Below, piece after piece: positions 9,094-16,783 of a stretch of DNA of 64,000 bases. The notes under the pieces were generated by a model. That model was not told the origin of the DNA, made no database searches, and worked only from the letters and a program-made list of their open reading frames with translations. Position numbers and translations under genes: made by a program. Within the stretch, counting starts at the first letter, position 1. The number at the start of each line of letters is the position of its first letter. Source of the DNA: Janthinobacterium sp. SUN073 (GTDB lineage: Bacteria; Pseudomonadota; Gammaproteobacteria; Burkholderiales; Burkholderiaceae_D). The stretch lies in the NCBI RefSeq assembly GCF_030397665.1, contig NZ_JAPUBT010000002.1, positions 157,383 to 221,382 on the forward strand, written 5' to 3'.

Positions 9094-9798
9094 ATGAAAA
9101 TATCTCTTTCTTGCTTGCTGGCCTGCGCCGCCCTCGCCTGCTCCGCTCCCGTCAGCGCGGCCGACCAGGCCGCGCCCTCCCTGCCTGGGCACTATTACCT
9201 GCAAGGCGTCATGGAAACGGGCTCCGAACTGCTGCTGAAAAAGGATGGCACGTTCGAATGGATGCTCAGCTATGGCAATACCGACGAACAAGCCAGCGGC
9301 GAGTGGCGCGTTGCCGGCGACACAGTGACCCTGGTGGCGGGCAATGGCGGCAAGGAGCCGCAGTTCCGCGTGTTTGAGGAAGCGGAAATGCGCATCCAGA
9401 AACCCGCCGAAGCGGGACTGTGGGTGGCCATCGTCGGCTTTCCCCAAGTGGGGCCGATGCCCGGCGTGGAAGTGAAGTTCGAGGCGCACAGCGGCAAGAC
9501 GGCCACGGCCGTCAGCGTGGCGAACGGCGATGCCATCGTGCGCATGCCGGCGTCGGAGCGCTGGGTGCGCGCCGGCTTGCGCCGCCAGGGCTCGCAGGCC
9601 GACTATCAATGGCTGGCCGTGCCGCCCGAGCGCGCGCAGCAACGCCTCGCCGCCTTCGCTGTCACCGACGCCAGGTGGCTCAGGGGCCAGGCATTCCAGA
9701 AACTGGCCTTGCGCGTCGTCAGTGGCGGCCTGAAAGTCGACGATGCGGACAGCGGCCTGGCCAGGGGTTTGTACGCCAAACCGGCATCGAAGCAGTAG
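9094..9798 (+). CDS. Secreted hypothetical protein
   Basis: A 234-residue protein starting at ATG 9094, with AAAGGA about 9 bases upstream, and carrying a clear signal peptide (MKISLSCLLACAALACSAPVSA, cleavage before ADQA). The mature part opens with LPGHYYLQGVMETGSELLLKKDGTFEWMLSYG...ASGEW, which resembles small lipocalin-like or copper-resistance-like beta-barrel proteins that begin with a G-x-Y/W strand, but no family is assigned. It stands alone, is followed by a strong hairpin terminator, and precedes the iron permease gene. Confidence 0.75.
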   Translation: MKISLSCLLACAALACSAPVSAADQAAPSLPGHYYLQGVMETGSELLLKKDGTFEWMLSYGNTDEQASGEWRVAGDTVTLVAGNGGKEPQFRVFEEAEMRIQKPAEAGLWVAIVGFPQVGPMPGVEVKFEAHSGKTATAVSVANGDAIVRMPASERWVRAGLRRQGSQADYQWLAVPPERAQQRLAAFAVTDARWLRGQAFQKLALRVVSGGLKVDDADSGLARGLYAKPASKQ

Positions 9799-9830
9799 CC
9801 CTCAATCTATCTCGTTCCCTTCCACAAACA

Positions 9831-9865
9831 CGCCGCCCTGGTCAATATTCCTGACCAGGGCGGCG
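9831..9865 (+). terminator. Strong hairpin terminator
   Basis: A perfect 14-bp stem CGCCGCCCTGGTCA / TGACCAGGGCGGCG around a 7-base loop, 32 bp after the stop of the secreted protein. The downstream tract CTGTTTG is only weakly U-rich. It separates that gene from the iron permease. Confidence 0.8.
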
Positions 9866-9943
9866 CTGTTTGCGCCGACGCGCAGCCGTGCGCCGTTGAC
9901 ACCCCGCACGGTCTGTCCTATAGTCGCCGGGTTAACAAGAAAT

Positions 9944-9962
9944 GAGAATGAGAATCATGTTC
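9944..9962 (+). promoter_or_regulatory. Fur box overlapping the iron permease start
   Basis: GAGAATGAGAATCATGTTC matches 15 of 19 positions of the Fur consensus GATAATGATAATCATTATC. It covers the candidate start ATG 9957. Fur-Fe(II) binding here would block transcription and ribosome access under iron-replete conditions, fitting the iron-uptake role of the gene. Confidence 0.75.
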
Positions 9963-11912
9963 ATTAAAATGAAAAAATGGCTCGTATGCTATCCGCTCGT
10001 CGCCGCCAGCCTCAGCCTCAGCCTGCTGCTGGCCGGTGGCGCGCAGGCGCAAGTAGCCGATCCTGGCGCCGGTGCCAAGCAATTGTGGCAATTGATTGAT
10101 TATGTCGCCGTCGATTACAGCGGCGCCGTCGAGCACGGCAAGGTGGTCAGCGAAGCGGAATACGCGGAGATGCTCGATTTTACCGACAACGCGACGACGC
10201 AGATCGCCGCCCTGCCCGCCCACGCGTCGCAGCCGGCCATCGCCGCCGCCATCGCCGACCTGCGCAAAGCCGTCGTGGCCAAGGCCGACGGCGTGGAAGT
10301 CAAGCGCCTGGCGCACCACGCGAATGGCTTGCTGATCGCCGCCTACCCGATTCCCGTGGCGCCGAAAGTGCTGCCCAACCTGATGCGCGGCGCGGCCCTG
10401 TATGCGGCCCAGTGCGCTTCCTGCCACGGCGTGGCCGGTGGCGGCGACGGTCCGCTGGCGGCCAGTCTGGAACCGAAACCGATCGCCTTCACGGATGGCG
10501 AACGGGCCCAGTCGCGCAGCGTGATGGCGCTGTACCAGGTCATTTCGCAAGGCGTGGCGGGCACTTCGATGGCCAGTTTCGGCCAGCTGTCCGAAAACGA
10601 GCGCTGGGACCTGGCCTTCTTTGTGGGCGGCATGTCGCACGACGCGGCGGCGCGCGCGCACGGCGAAAAGATGTGGCAGGACGATCCACGGGCCAAGAAA
10701 CTGTACGCGGACCTGGCCGCCGTGACGACCCTGACGCAGGAAGCCGCAGCAGCCAAGCTGGGCGCGGACGAGGCGCAAGCCTTGACGGCGTACCTGCGCA
10801 GCGCCCCTGGCAAGGCCGAGGCGCACAAGCCCACGGGCCTGGCCCTGTCGCGCCTGCGCCTGGAAGAAAGCCTGGCCGCCGTGCACGCGGGCGACCGCGC
10901 GGCCGCCACGCGCCTGGGCCTGTCGGCCTACCTGGACGGTTTCGAGCCGATCGAGCCGATGGTCGGCGCGCGCAACAAATCCCTGCTGCTGGCCGTGGAA
11001 AACGCCATGCTGGCCTACCGTTCCGCCGTTGCCAAGGGCACGGTAGCCGACGCCGAAGCGGCGGGCGAGAAGCTGCAGCAACTATTTACCCACGTGGAAG
11101 CGGAGCTGGGCGACGCCAAGGCCGAGCCGATGACGACCTTTATCGGCGCCCTGACGATCTTGCTGCGCGAAGGCGTGGAAGCATTGCTGATCGTGATCGG
11201 CATCATCGCCTTCCTGCGCAAGGCCAAGCGCAACGATGTCATGCCCTACGTGCACGGCGGCTGGATCAGCGCGCTGGTGGCGGGCGGCCTGACATGGGTG
11301 GCGGCAACGTATTTGGTCACCATCAGCGGCGCCAGCCGGGAAGTGAGCGAAGGGCTCGGTTCCGTGTTCGCGGCCCTGGTCCTGCTCAGCGTGGGCTTGT
11401 GGATGCACCAGAAGAGCAGCGCCGGGCGCTGGCAGGAATACCTGCATGAGAAACTCACGGCGGCCATGACGCGCCGCTCCGCCTGGGGCCTGTTCGCCCT
11501 GGCCTTTATCGCCGTCTACCGCGAAGTCTTTGAAACCGTGCTGTTCTATTCCGCCCTGGCGGCGGATGGCAATGGCGGCGCCCTGCTGGGCGGCTTCCTG
11601 GTGGCCATCGTGCTGCTGGTCGTGATCGCCTGGGCCTTGCTGCGCACCAGCGCCCGCATGCCTATCGGCAAGTTCTTCTCGTGGACGTCCGCCTTCGTGG
11701 CCGTGCTGGCCGTGATTTTGATGGGCAAAGGCGTGGCCGCGCTGCAGGAAGCGGGCTGGATCGGCGTCACCCCGGTCGACTTCATGCGTGTCGACCTGCT
11801 GGGCATCCTGCCCACGGCGGAAACCCTGCTGGCGCAGGCCGCCATCCTGGCCATCATCGTCGCCGGCTATGGCTGGAACCGTTACTCGGCAGGCAAGCAC
11901 AAGCCCGCTTGA
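9957..11912 (+). CDS. Cytochrome c / FTR1-family iron permease fusion
   Basis: A 651-residue protein that fuses a periplasmic haem-binding part to a membrane iron permease. It has a signal peptide (ending LLLAGGAQA). A cytochrome c motif CASCHG lies at residues 153-158, and then a helical periplasmic region. The C-terminal FTR1 domain contains the REGVE iron motif at about 404-408 (ILLREGVEALLIV) and a second acidic motif YREVFETVLFY, among about seven membrane segments. FTR1 permeases import ferric iron after oxidation of Fe(II); the haem domain may handle that electron. Possible starts are ATG 9942, 9957 and 9969, none with a strong ribosome site; 9957 is a compromise. The Fur box supports iron regulation. 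Confidence 0.9.
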   Translation: MFIKMKKWLVCYPLVAASLSLSLLLAGGAQAQVADPGAGAKQLWQLIDYVAVDYSGAVEHGKVVSEAEYAEMLDFTDNATTQIAALPAHASQPAIAAAIADLRKAVVAKADGVEVKRLAHHANGLLIAAYPIPVAPKVLPNLMRGAALYAAQCASCHGVAGGGDGPLAASLEPKPIAFTDGERAQSRSVMALYQVISQGVAGTSMASFGQLSENERWDLAFFVGGMSHDAAARAHGEKMWQDDPRAKKLYADLAAVTTLTQEAAAAKLGADEAQALTAYLRSAPGKAEAHKPTGLALSRLRLEESLAAVHAGDRAAATRLGLSAYLDGFEPIEPMVGARNKSLLLAVENAMLAYRSAVAKGTVADAEAAGEKLQQLFTHVEAELGDAKAEPMTTFIGALTILLREGVEALLIVIGIIAFLRKAKRNDVMPYVHGGWISALVAGGLTWVAATYLVTISGASREVSEGLGSVFAALVLLSVGLWMHQKSSAGRWQEYLHEKLTAAMTRRSAWGLFALAFIAVYREVFETVLFYSALAADGNGGALLGGFLVAIVLLVVIAWALLRTSARMPIGKFFSWTSAFVAVLAVILMGKGVAALQEAGWIGVTPVDFMRVDLLGILPTAETLLAQAAILAIIVAGYGWNRYSAGKHKPA

Positions 11913-11958
11913 GCTTGAAGTGCCATCCCTGAAACGCGCCGGCACGGGCGTTTCCGCC

Positions 11959-11992
11959 AGCCCCCGATCGCTGCCTGAAGCGATCGGGGGCT
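11959..11992. terminator. Bidirectional hairpin terminator
   Basis: A perfect 13-bp stem AGCCCCCGATCGC / GCGATCGGGGGCT with an 8-base loop, between the convergent iron permease and amidohydrolase genes. The following bases are not a strong U tract. Confidence 0.75.
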
Positions 11993-12008
11993 GTTGCATT
12001 GCGGCGGC

Positions 12009-13871
12009 TCAGCGCGCCATGTCGCCTGGCGACTTGCTGTGGCTGTGCACTTTAACCCCTGCCAGCCAGGTCTCCTCCACCACGATGTCGCGCAGCTTGC
12101 GCACGCTCTCGTCCAGCGGGTCTTGCGCAAGAATCACCAGATCAGCCCGTTTGCCGGCTTCCAGCGAGCCGACCAGGTGGTCGAGGTGGCAATGCCAGGC
12201 GGCATCGAGCGTGACGGCACGCAAGGCCGCCATGCGGCTCAGGCACTCGTCCTGGTTCAACACCTCGTTGTCTGGCGCACCTTCCATGCTGCGAAATACC
12301 GCCTGTTCCATCATGCGCAAGGCGCCCAGTGGCGAGACGAAATGGTCCGAGTGCAAGCTGACGTGCATCCCCGCTTGCAGTGCCGACTGGCAGCGGTCCA
12401 GCAACTGTGCCCGCTCCTGGCCAAAAATGGTGCACTGGAACGTGTGCCCCCAGTAGCCCACGTGGCCGATGAGGAAACTGGGGTTCAACTGCAACTCTGC
12501 CATTTTAGCGATGGCATCGTCATTCAACAGCGATGCGTGCTCGACCCGCAGGCGCAGCTGACGCCGCTTGTGCACCTCCTCTTCGCTAAGGATGCCTGGC
12601 CGTGGCGTGAGTACTTGCGCGTAACTGTCCAGCACATATTCCACCGCCTTGTCGCCGTTGGCGTGCACCAGCACCGGCCAGCCGTGCCCCACCGCCTTGT
12701 CCAGCATGCGGGTGAACACGGACGTGTCCTGGTAATTGTTCAAGCCGGTGTCCGGCACATCCGGGACGGCGTGTTCATGCGAACAGGCATAGGGCTCGCT
12801 CTGGTAGCCCGTCAAGCCCTGGTTGGAGCCGTCCGCGATCAGCTTGATCGCCCTGATGCTGAAACGCTGGTCACCATCGCTGTCCAGGTCCGGCGTGTAG
12901 CGCTGCAGCCACTTGTCCAGCGCCGGTTCATCGGGTTTGGTGAACAGTGCGGCGCCGATGCGCACGGGTCCCAGGTGGGCCGCCAGTTTGAGCAAGCCGA
13001 TTTCCAGCTGAGGCTGCTCGGTGGCGCCCAGACCGGCGTCGAATACGCTGGTAAAGCCCATGGCGGAGGCATGCTCCAGCACCTGCTTCAGGCAGGCGAC
13101 AAATTCCAGCAGCCTGGGCTGCGGCGCGGCCTGCAGCGCCGTGGCGATATTGATCTCGGTCAGCACGCCGGAAGGCGTGTCCTCGATCTGCGCCGCCTGC
13201 AGCGCAGCGGTATTGAGATAGGCAAGGTGGCCGGAAGAGTTCATCAGCAGGATGGGCACCGTGCTGCTCAGCGGGTCCAGCTGGCTGGCGGTGATGTCTT
13301 CCCAAGGCTGCATCAACGATGGGTCGACGCCGAAGCCCAGCACCCAAGGGTTGCCTTGTTTGTCTTTCGGCAGCTTGTCCGGCTGCGCCAGCGCGGTGCG
13401 AATCTGCTGGCTGATGCTCTGGAAACTATATTCCAGATTCAACTCCTGTTGCCGGGGCGCCGGCCTGAAGGGCGTGAGCGGCAGCCAGCTCTTGTACAGC
13501 GCGCTGGGCAGGACGTGCATATGGGGTTCGACGAAGCCGGGCAACAAGGTGCGGCCGTGCAGGTCCGTCTCGGCCGGCCGGTGCGCTTGCATGGCCTGGC
13601 GCACTTCGTGCAGCGTGCCGGTGGCAATGATGGTGCCGCCGGCCATGCCCAGTGCCTCCACCCGCGCGCTGCCACCGGCGGCCAGGGTATGGATGACACC
13701 GTTATGGAAGATCACGGCTTGCGGCCCCAGTGTCCGGGCGTGCCGGGCGTAGGCGTGTTGAAACGCCGCATCCAGTTCACCGCCAAGCGCGGTTTCCGTC
13801 AGCAGGCCGGTAGTCAGCGCAGGCAGATGAGGCAGGTTGCAGCAGGCGCAACCGAGATGGTCATGGCTCAT
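12009..13871 (-). CDS. Amidohydrolase family protein (YtcJ/Amidohydro_3-like)
   Basis: A 620-residue predicted metal-dependent hydrolase. The amidohydrolase metal motif H-x-H appears as EPHMHV near residue 117, after the strand RTLLPGF. Later metal-site regions include VHANGDKAVE, RVEHASLL and LHSDHFVSP, and the C-terminal GSLEAGKRADLVIL is typical of the Amidohydro_3/YtcJ group. It probably cleaves an amide or related bond in a small molecule; the substrate cannot be read from sequence. The N-terminal CACCNLPHLP segment is an unusual Cys-rich lead. It stands alone, convergent to the iron permease, with a palindrome 31 bp upstream of its start. Confidence 0.85.
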   Translation of the reverse strand: MSHDHLGCACCNLPHLPALTTGLLTETALGGELDAAFQHAYARHARTLGPQAVIFHNGVIHTLAAGGSARVEALGMAGGTIIATGTLHEVRQAMQAHRPAETDLHGRTLLPGFVEPHMHVLPSALYKSWLPLTPFRPAPRQQELNLEYSFQSISQQIRTALAQPDKLPKDKQGNPWVLGFGVDPSLMQPWEDITASQLDPLSSTVPILLMNSSGHLAYLNTAALQAAQIEDTPSGVLTEINIATALQAAPQPRLLEFVACLKQVLEHASAMGFTSVFDAGLGATEQPQLEIGLLKLAAHLGPVRIGAALFTKPDEPALDKWLQRYTPDLDSDGDQRFSIRAIKLIADGSNQGLTGYQSEPYACSHEHAVPDVPDTGLNNYQDTSVFTRMLDKAVGHGWPVLVHANGDKAVEYVLDSYAQVLTPRPGILSEEEVHKRRQLRLRVEHASLLNDDAIAKMAELQLNPSFLIGHVGYWGHTFQCTIFGQERAQLLDRCQSALQAGMHVSLHSDHFVSPLGALRMMEQAVFRSMEGAPDNEVLNQDECLSRMAALRAVTLDAAWHCHLDHLVGSLEAGKRADLVILAQDPLDESVRKLRDIVVEETWLAGVKVHSHSKSPGDMAR

Positions 13872-13901
13872 GCAGATTCCTATCAGAAGTTAATGATTGA
13901 C

Positions 13902-13917
13902 GATGAATACATTCATC
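13902..13917 (-). promoter_or_regulatory. Palindrome, likely operator of the amidohydrolase
   Basis: GATGAATACATTCATC is a perfect 7-bp inverted repeat with a 2-base centre, 31 bp upstream of the amidohydrolase start. The flanks extend the symmetry imperfectly (TGA-c before, a-TTCA after). Position and shape fit a dimeric repressor site; the regulator is unknown. Confidence 0.5.
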
Positions 13918-14196
13918 ATTCAGGGTTTGATATGCTCAACAACAAAATATCGGGAAAGCGATATGCATAAACTGGCTCGCTTGTTTCCAATAACTGCTAC
14001 ATAGCATAACGAATTGCCCATCAAAAAAAACTCTAACATTGTCACGTTAATGTGCATGTCTATGTGACTACTCTGAACGCCTTGCCCTGCATTGATTTCC
14101 CGCAGCATTTCGCCATCTATTTATTCACTATTTTGTCAGTCCCCTCCCATTTCTCTGAAGAAGACATAAAACTATTTTTCGGCAGGTGACAATTGG

Positions 14197-14224
14197 ATAG
14201 TTATATTTTCAAAAATTTAACTAT
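14197..14224 (+). promoter_or_regulatory. Inverted repeat upstream of the ribonuclease gene
   Basis: ATAGTTA at 14197-14203 and TAACTAT at 14218-14224 form a perfect 7-bp inverted repeat with a 14-base AT-rich spacer, about 95 bp before the ribonuclease start. It could be an operator or part of the promoter; this is position-based inference. Confidence 0.35.
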
Positions 14225-14317
14225 ATTCTGTATTGCAGAGATTACACCGGTCGCCCGAACACCGGCCGTATCAAAAGAAGCCTATCCATTGAACGCACCA
14301 CCAACAAAAGCCGATCG

Positions 14318-14722
14318 ATGAAAATTCAACGCGCAACAACCTGGTCGCTGGGTCTTATTGTGGCAGGCGCCCTGTTATCGTCCCATGCCTATGCGGCGAA
14401 AATCCCCGACTGCGGCAAAAGGGAACCGAGCAAAACCCTGCCTACCCCGCAAAATAGCGAATATGACGCCTACCGCAACGCAAAGACGAGCGCGGTGGCG
14501 GGTGGTCCGGGCAATGTCGTATTCAATAATAATGAAAAGCGCCTCCCCGCCGCTGGCAAGGACGAGGTTTATTATGAATACTATTTGGGTATCGGCGGCG
14601 ACGGCGGGGCAGGTTCGCATCGTGCGGTACTGCTTGTGCAAACTCCGGCTGGCAAACGCAAGTTGGAGGAACGCTACTATACGCAGGACCACTATACTTC
14701 CTTCTGCAGCCTGAAAAACTAG
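14318..14722 (+). CDS. Secreted guanyl-type ribonuclease (RNase N1/T1/Sa-like)
   Basis: A 134-residue protein with a signal peptide cleaved near YAA (about residue 27). The mature part has the microbial ribonuclease pattern: VVFNNNEKRLP, then VYYEYYLGI, SHRAVLLV and YYTQDHYTSF, matching Streptomyces RNase Sa in order (VVFQNRE, YYHEY, TRRII, YYTGDHYATF). The predicted catalytic residues are Glu87, Arg102 and His125. Cys32 and Cys130 sit near the two ends of the mature chain, where RNase Sa has its disulfide. It should cut RNA 3' of guanosine, outside the cytoplasm. No barstar-like inhibitor gene is adjacent, in line with an exported enzyme. The ribosome site is weak. Confidence 0.8.
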   Translation: MKIQRATTWSLGLIVAGALLSSHAYAAKIPDCGKREPSKTLPTPQNSEYDAYRNAKTSAVAGGPGNVVFNNNEKRLPAAGKDEVYYEYYLGIGGDGGAGSHRAVLLVQTPAGKRKLEERYYTQDHYTSFCSLKN

Positions 14723-14761
14723 CCGTTCTTTTTCCAATTCAAGCGACGCCGAAACCAGCGG

Positions 14762-15133
14762 TCACGGCGCCGCATCGCGCGCATCTACGTACGCCCAGGC
14801 CTGCATGCCTGACGCCAGGGTGACGCGCTCGCGCCGGTAGGCGGCCACCTCGTAGCCGTCCGCCTGCCGCAATTCGTCCGCCGAGATGGCCAGCACGGCG
14901 CCCGGCACGCAATCCGTCGGCGCGCCGCTGCGCGAGGCGATCGGATGGTGCGTCTTGCCGCTGGTCGCCACCACCTGCGCATCATCGATGGCCAGCAGCG
15001 CCAGGCGGTAGCCCGGCAACTGGTCGGGCCGGCTGTCGAGCAGGCGCCCGAAGGTGGCCAGTTGCACCTCGGGCTGCTGCAAGGTGCCATAGGAAAACAG
15101 ATGCTCTGTCGCTGCCGCTGGAATAGTTACCAT
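14762..15133 (-). CDS. Gamma-glutamylcyclotransferase (AIG2-like) family protein
   Basis: A 123-residue protein of the AIG2/GGCT fold. The signature YGTLQQPEVQ follows the first strand (HLFSYGTLQ), and the acidic residue in LRQADGYEVAAY corresponds to the family's catalytic Glu region before the Y-R-R-E-x-V strand. These enzymes release 5-oxoproline from gamma-glutamyl amines or peptides, though many members have unknown substrates. ATG 15133 has AGGAGCG close upstream; the in-frame ATG 15205 upstream has no such signal. It is convergent with the ribonuclease gene and divergent from the TetR gene. Confidence 0.85.
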   Translation of the reverse strand: MVTIPAAATEHLFSYGTLQQPEVQLATFGRLLDSRPDQLPGYRLALLAIDDAQVVATSGKTHHPIASRSGAPTDCVPGAVLAISADELRQADGYEVAAYRRERVTLASGMQAWAYVDARDAAP

Positions 15134-15232
15134 TTTTCGCTCCTGGTCGATGGTCGATAGAGTGCATCGTAGCGCCGTTCCAGGAAGAGAACAACGCGCC
15201 GGCACAGGTTCTGCGCGGTTTTTGAAAATACT

Positions 15233-15250
15233 ATATGATGATCATCATGC
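15233..15250 (+). promoter_or_regulatory. TetR operator copy 1 (autoregulatory)
   Basis: ATATGATGATCATCATGC contains a perfect 14-bp palindrome ATGATGATCATCAT at 15235-15248 and overlaps the start of the TetR gene. It aligns centre to centre with the operator at 15892-15911. Both are preceded by TTGAAA with exactly five bases between, so both are probably bound by the same TetR protein. Confidence 0.7.
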
Positions 15251-15843
15251 AGAATTCATCGACCAAGAAACCATCGGCACAAAGCCGCAAGGAAGCCACC
15301 CACGAACGCATCGTCGAAGTGGCCACGCGCGCCATCCGCCGCAGCGGCTATGCGGGCACAGGCGTGGCCGACATCATGAAGGAAGCGGGCCTGACGCACG
15401 GCGGCTTCTACGCGCACTTTGCCTCGCGCGACGCCCTGCTGGCCGAAGCGGGCGACCGCGCGGGCGCCGAATCGGTGGCGCTGGCGGCCAGGGTGGCGGC
15501 CGCCGCCCCGCCCGGCCAGGCGCTGCAGGCCATGCTGGCGGCCTACCTGTCACCCGAACACATCGCCGCCATCGAGGTGGGCTGTCCCGTCTCGGCGCTG
15601 GGCTCGGAAATGCCGCGCCAGGCGCCCGAAGTGCGGCGCGCCGCCACCATCCACATCAAGGAAATGATCGACTTGTTCGCGCGCCAGATGCCCAACTGGG
15701 GCCAGCCCGAAGCGCACGCGCAAGCCATGGTGACGGTGTGCGCCATGATCGGCGCCACCATCCTGGCGCGCGCCGTCGACGAGCCGGCCCTGTCGGACGC
15801 CCTGTGCGCGGCCACCCTGGCGCAGTTTCAAGACACAAACTAG
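15247..15843 (+). CDS. TetR/AcrR family transcriptional regulator
   Basis: A 198-residue repressor. The N-terminal helix-turn-helix is clear: HERIVEVATRAIRRSGYAGTGVADIMKEAGLTHGGFYAHFASRDALLAEA, with the family's G-x-x-x-F/Y-x-H-F signature. The C-terminal ligand domain resembles the group beginning P-x-x-A-L-x-A-M-L-x-A-Y-L-S and containing GCPVSALGSE. Starts at 15235, 15238 or 15247 are possible and none has a ribosome binding site; the operator palindrome overlaps all three. It lies directly upstream of the SDR gene, which carries the same operator, so it likely represses itself and the two oxidoreductases until an inducer binds. Confidence 0.9.
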   Translation: MQNSSTKKPSAQSRKEATHERIVEVATRAIRRSGYAGTGVADIMKEAGLTHGGFYAHFASRDALLAEAGDRAGAESVALAARVAAAAPPGQALQAMLAAYLSPEHIAAIEVGCPVSALGSEMPRQAPEVRRAATIHIKEMIDLFARQMPNWGQPEAHAQAMVTVCAMIGATILARAVDEPALSDALCAATLAQFQDTN

Positions 15844-15891
15844 CCGCAGCGCCCGAGGCTTTGAACCGTCCCGGGTTTTTTTTGAAACAAC

Positions 15892-15911
15892 AATATGACG
15901 ACCGTCATATT
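15892..15911 (+). promoter_or_regulatory. TetR operator copy 2 (SDR-MDR promoter)
   Basis: AATATGACGACCGTCATATT is a perfect 9-bp inverted repeat with a 2-base centre. It lies just after a TTGAAA hexamer (15882-15887), so a repressor bound here would cover the promoter. It is 28 bp upstream of the SDR start and shares register and upstream spacing with operator copy 1. Confidence 0.8.
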
Positions 15912-15939
15912 TTACGCTATCAACCACTGAAGGACTGCC

Positions 15940-16749
15940 ATGAAGAACAACAAGATTGCCCTCGTCACCGGCGCCTCGTCCGGCATCGGCGCGGCCACGG
16001 CCCGGCGCCTGGCGCAAGCGGGCTACACGGTGTACGGCACCAGCCGCCGCGGTAGCCAGGCGGCCGCAGCCGCTTATGCGATGCTGGCGCTCGACGTCAC
16101 CAGCGATGCGTCTGTCGCTGCCGCCGTGGACGAGGTGATGCAACGCGCAGGCCGCATCGACCTGCTGGTAAACAACGCCGGTTTCGGCGTGGCCCCGGCG
16201 GGCGCCGAGGAAAGCAGCATGGCGCAGGCGCAAGCCATCTTCGACACGAATTTTTATGGCGTCGTGCGCATGACCCTGGCCGTGCTGCCGCACATGCGGG
16301 CCCAGGGCGGCGGGCGCATCCTCAATATCGGTTCCGTCGTTGGCTTTTTGCCCATGCCTTATGGCGCGCTGTACTCCGCCACCAAGCACGCCATCGAGGG
16401 CTACACTGAATCGCTCGACCATGAAGTGCGCGGCTGGGGCATCCGCGCCAGCGTCGTCGAACCGGCCTATACGAAAACCACGTTCGAAGCCAACCTGCTG
16501 GCGCCAGATAACCCGCTGTCCGCCTACCGGCAAGTGAGCGCGGCCGTCACAAGCCGGCTGCAAGCGCTGATGGCCGGCGCCGATGACCCTGGCGTCGTGG
16601 CCGACACGGTATTGGCGGCGGCGCAGGCGCGCCAGCCGAAATTGCGCTACACGGCCGGGCCGCTGGCGGCACGCTTGCGCCTGATGCGCCGGTTCCTGCC
16701 CGCCGCGCTGATGGACGCCGGCTTGCGCAAGGACCTGCGCCTGGCCTGA
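15940..16749 (+). CDS. Short-chain dehydrogenase/reductase (SDR)
   Basis: A 269-residue classical SDR oxidoreductase. The cofactor motif TGASSGIG is at residues 10-17, NNAG is in LLVNNAGFG, and the catalytic pair is Tyr145/Lys149 in YSATK, with an upstream Ser in NIGSVVG. SRR after the second strand suggests NADP preference. ATG 15940 has AAGGA 6 bases upstream. The gene lies behind TetR operator copy 2 and 34 bp ahead of the MDR gene, so the two are probably cotranscribed. The substrate is not readable; the regulator-reductase layout often handles reactive carbonyls or quinones. Confidence 0.9.
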   Translation: MKNNKIALVTGASSGIGAATARRLAQAGYTVYGTSRRGSQAAAAAYAMLALDVTSDASVAAAVDEVMQRAGRIDLLVNNAGFGVAPAGAEESSMAQAQAIFDTNFYGVVRMTLAVLPHMRAQGGGRILNIGSVVGFLPMPYGALYSATKHAIEGYTESLDHEVRGWGIRASVVEPAYTKTTFEANLLAPDNPLSAYRQVSAAVTSRLQALMAGADDPGVVADTVLAAAQARQPKLRYTAGPLAARLRLMRRFLPAALMDAGLRKDLRLA

Positions 16750-16783
16750 ACGCCAGCATTTCACAGCATTCAGAGAGAACATC

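Larger units (their letters stand above)
13872..14317. other. AT-rich divergent intergenic region
   Basis: A 446-bp AT-rich stretch between the amidohydrolase and the ribonuclease gene. It contains the palindrome at 13902-13917 and an inverted repeat at 14197-14224. No open frame with a ribosome site or family match is seen. Confidence 0.6.
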
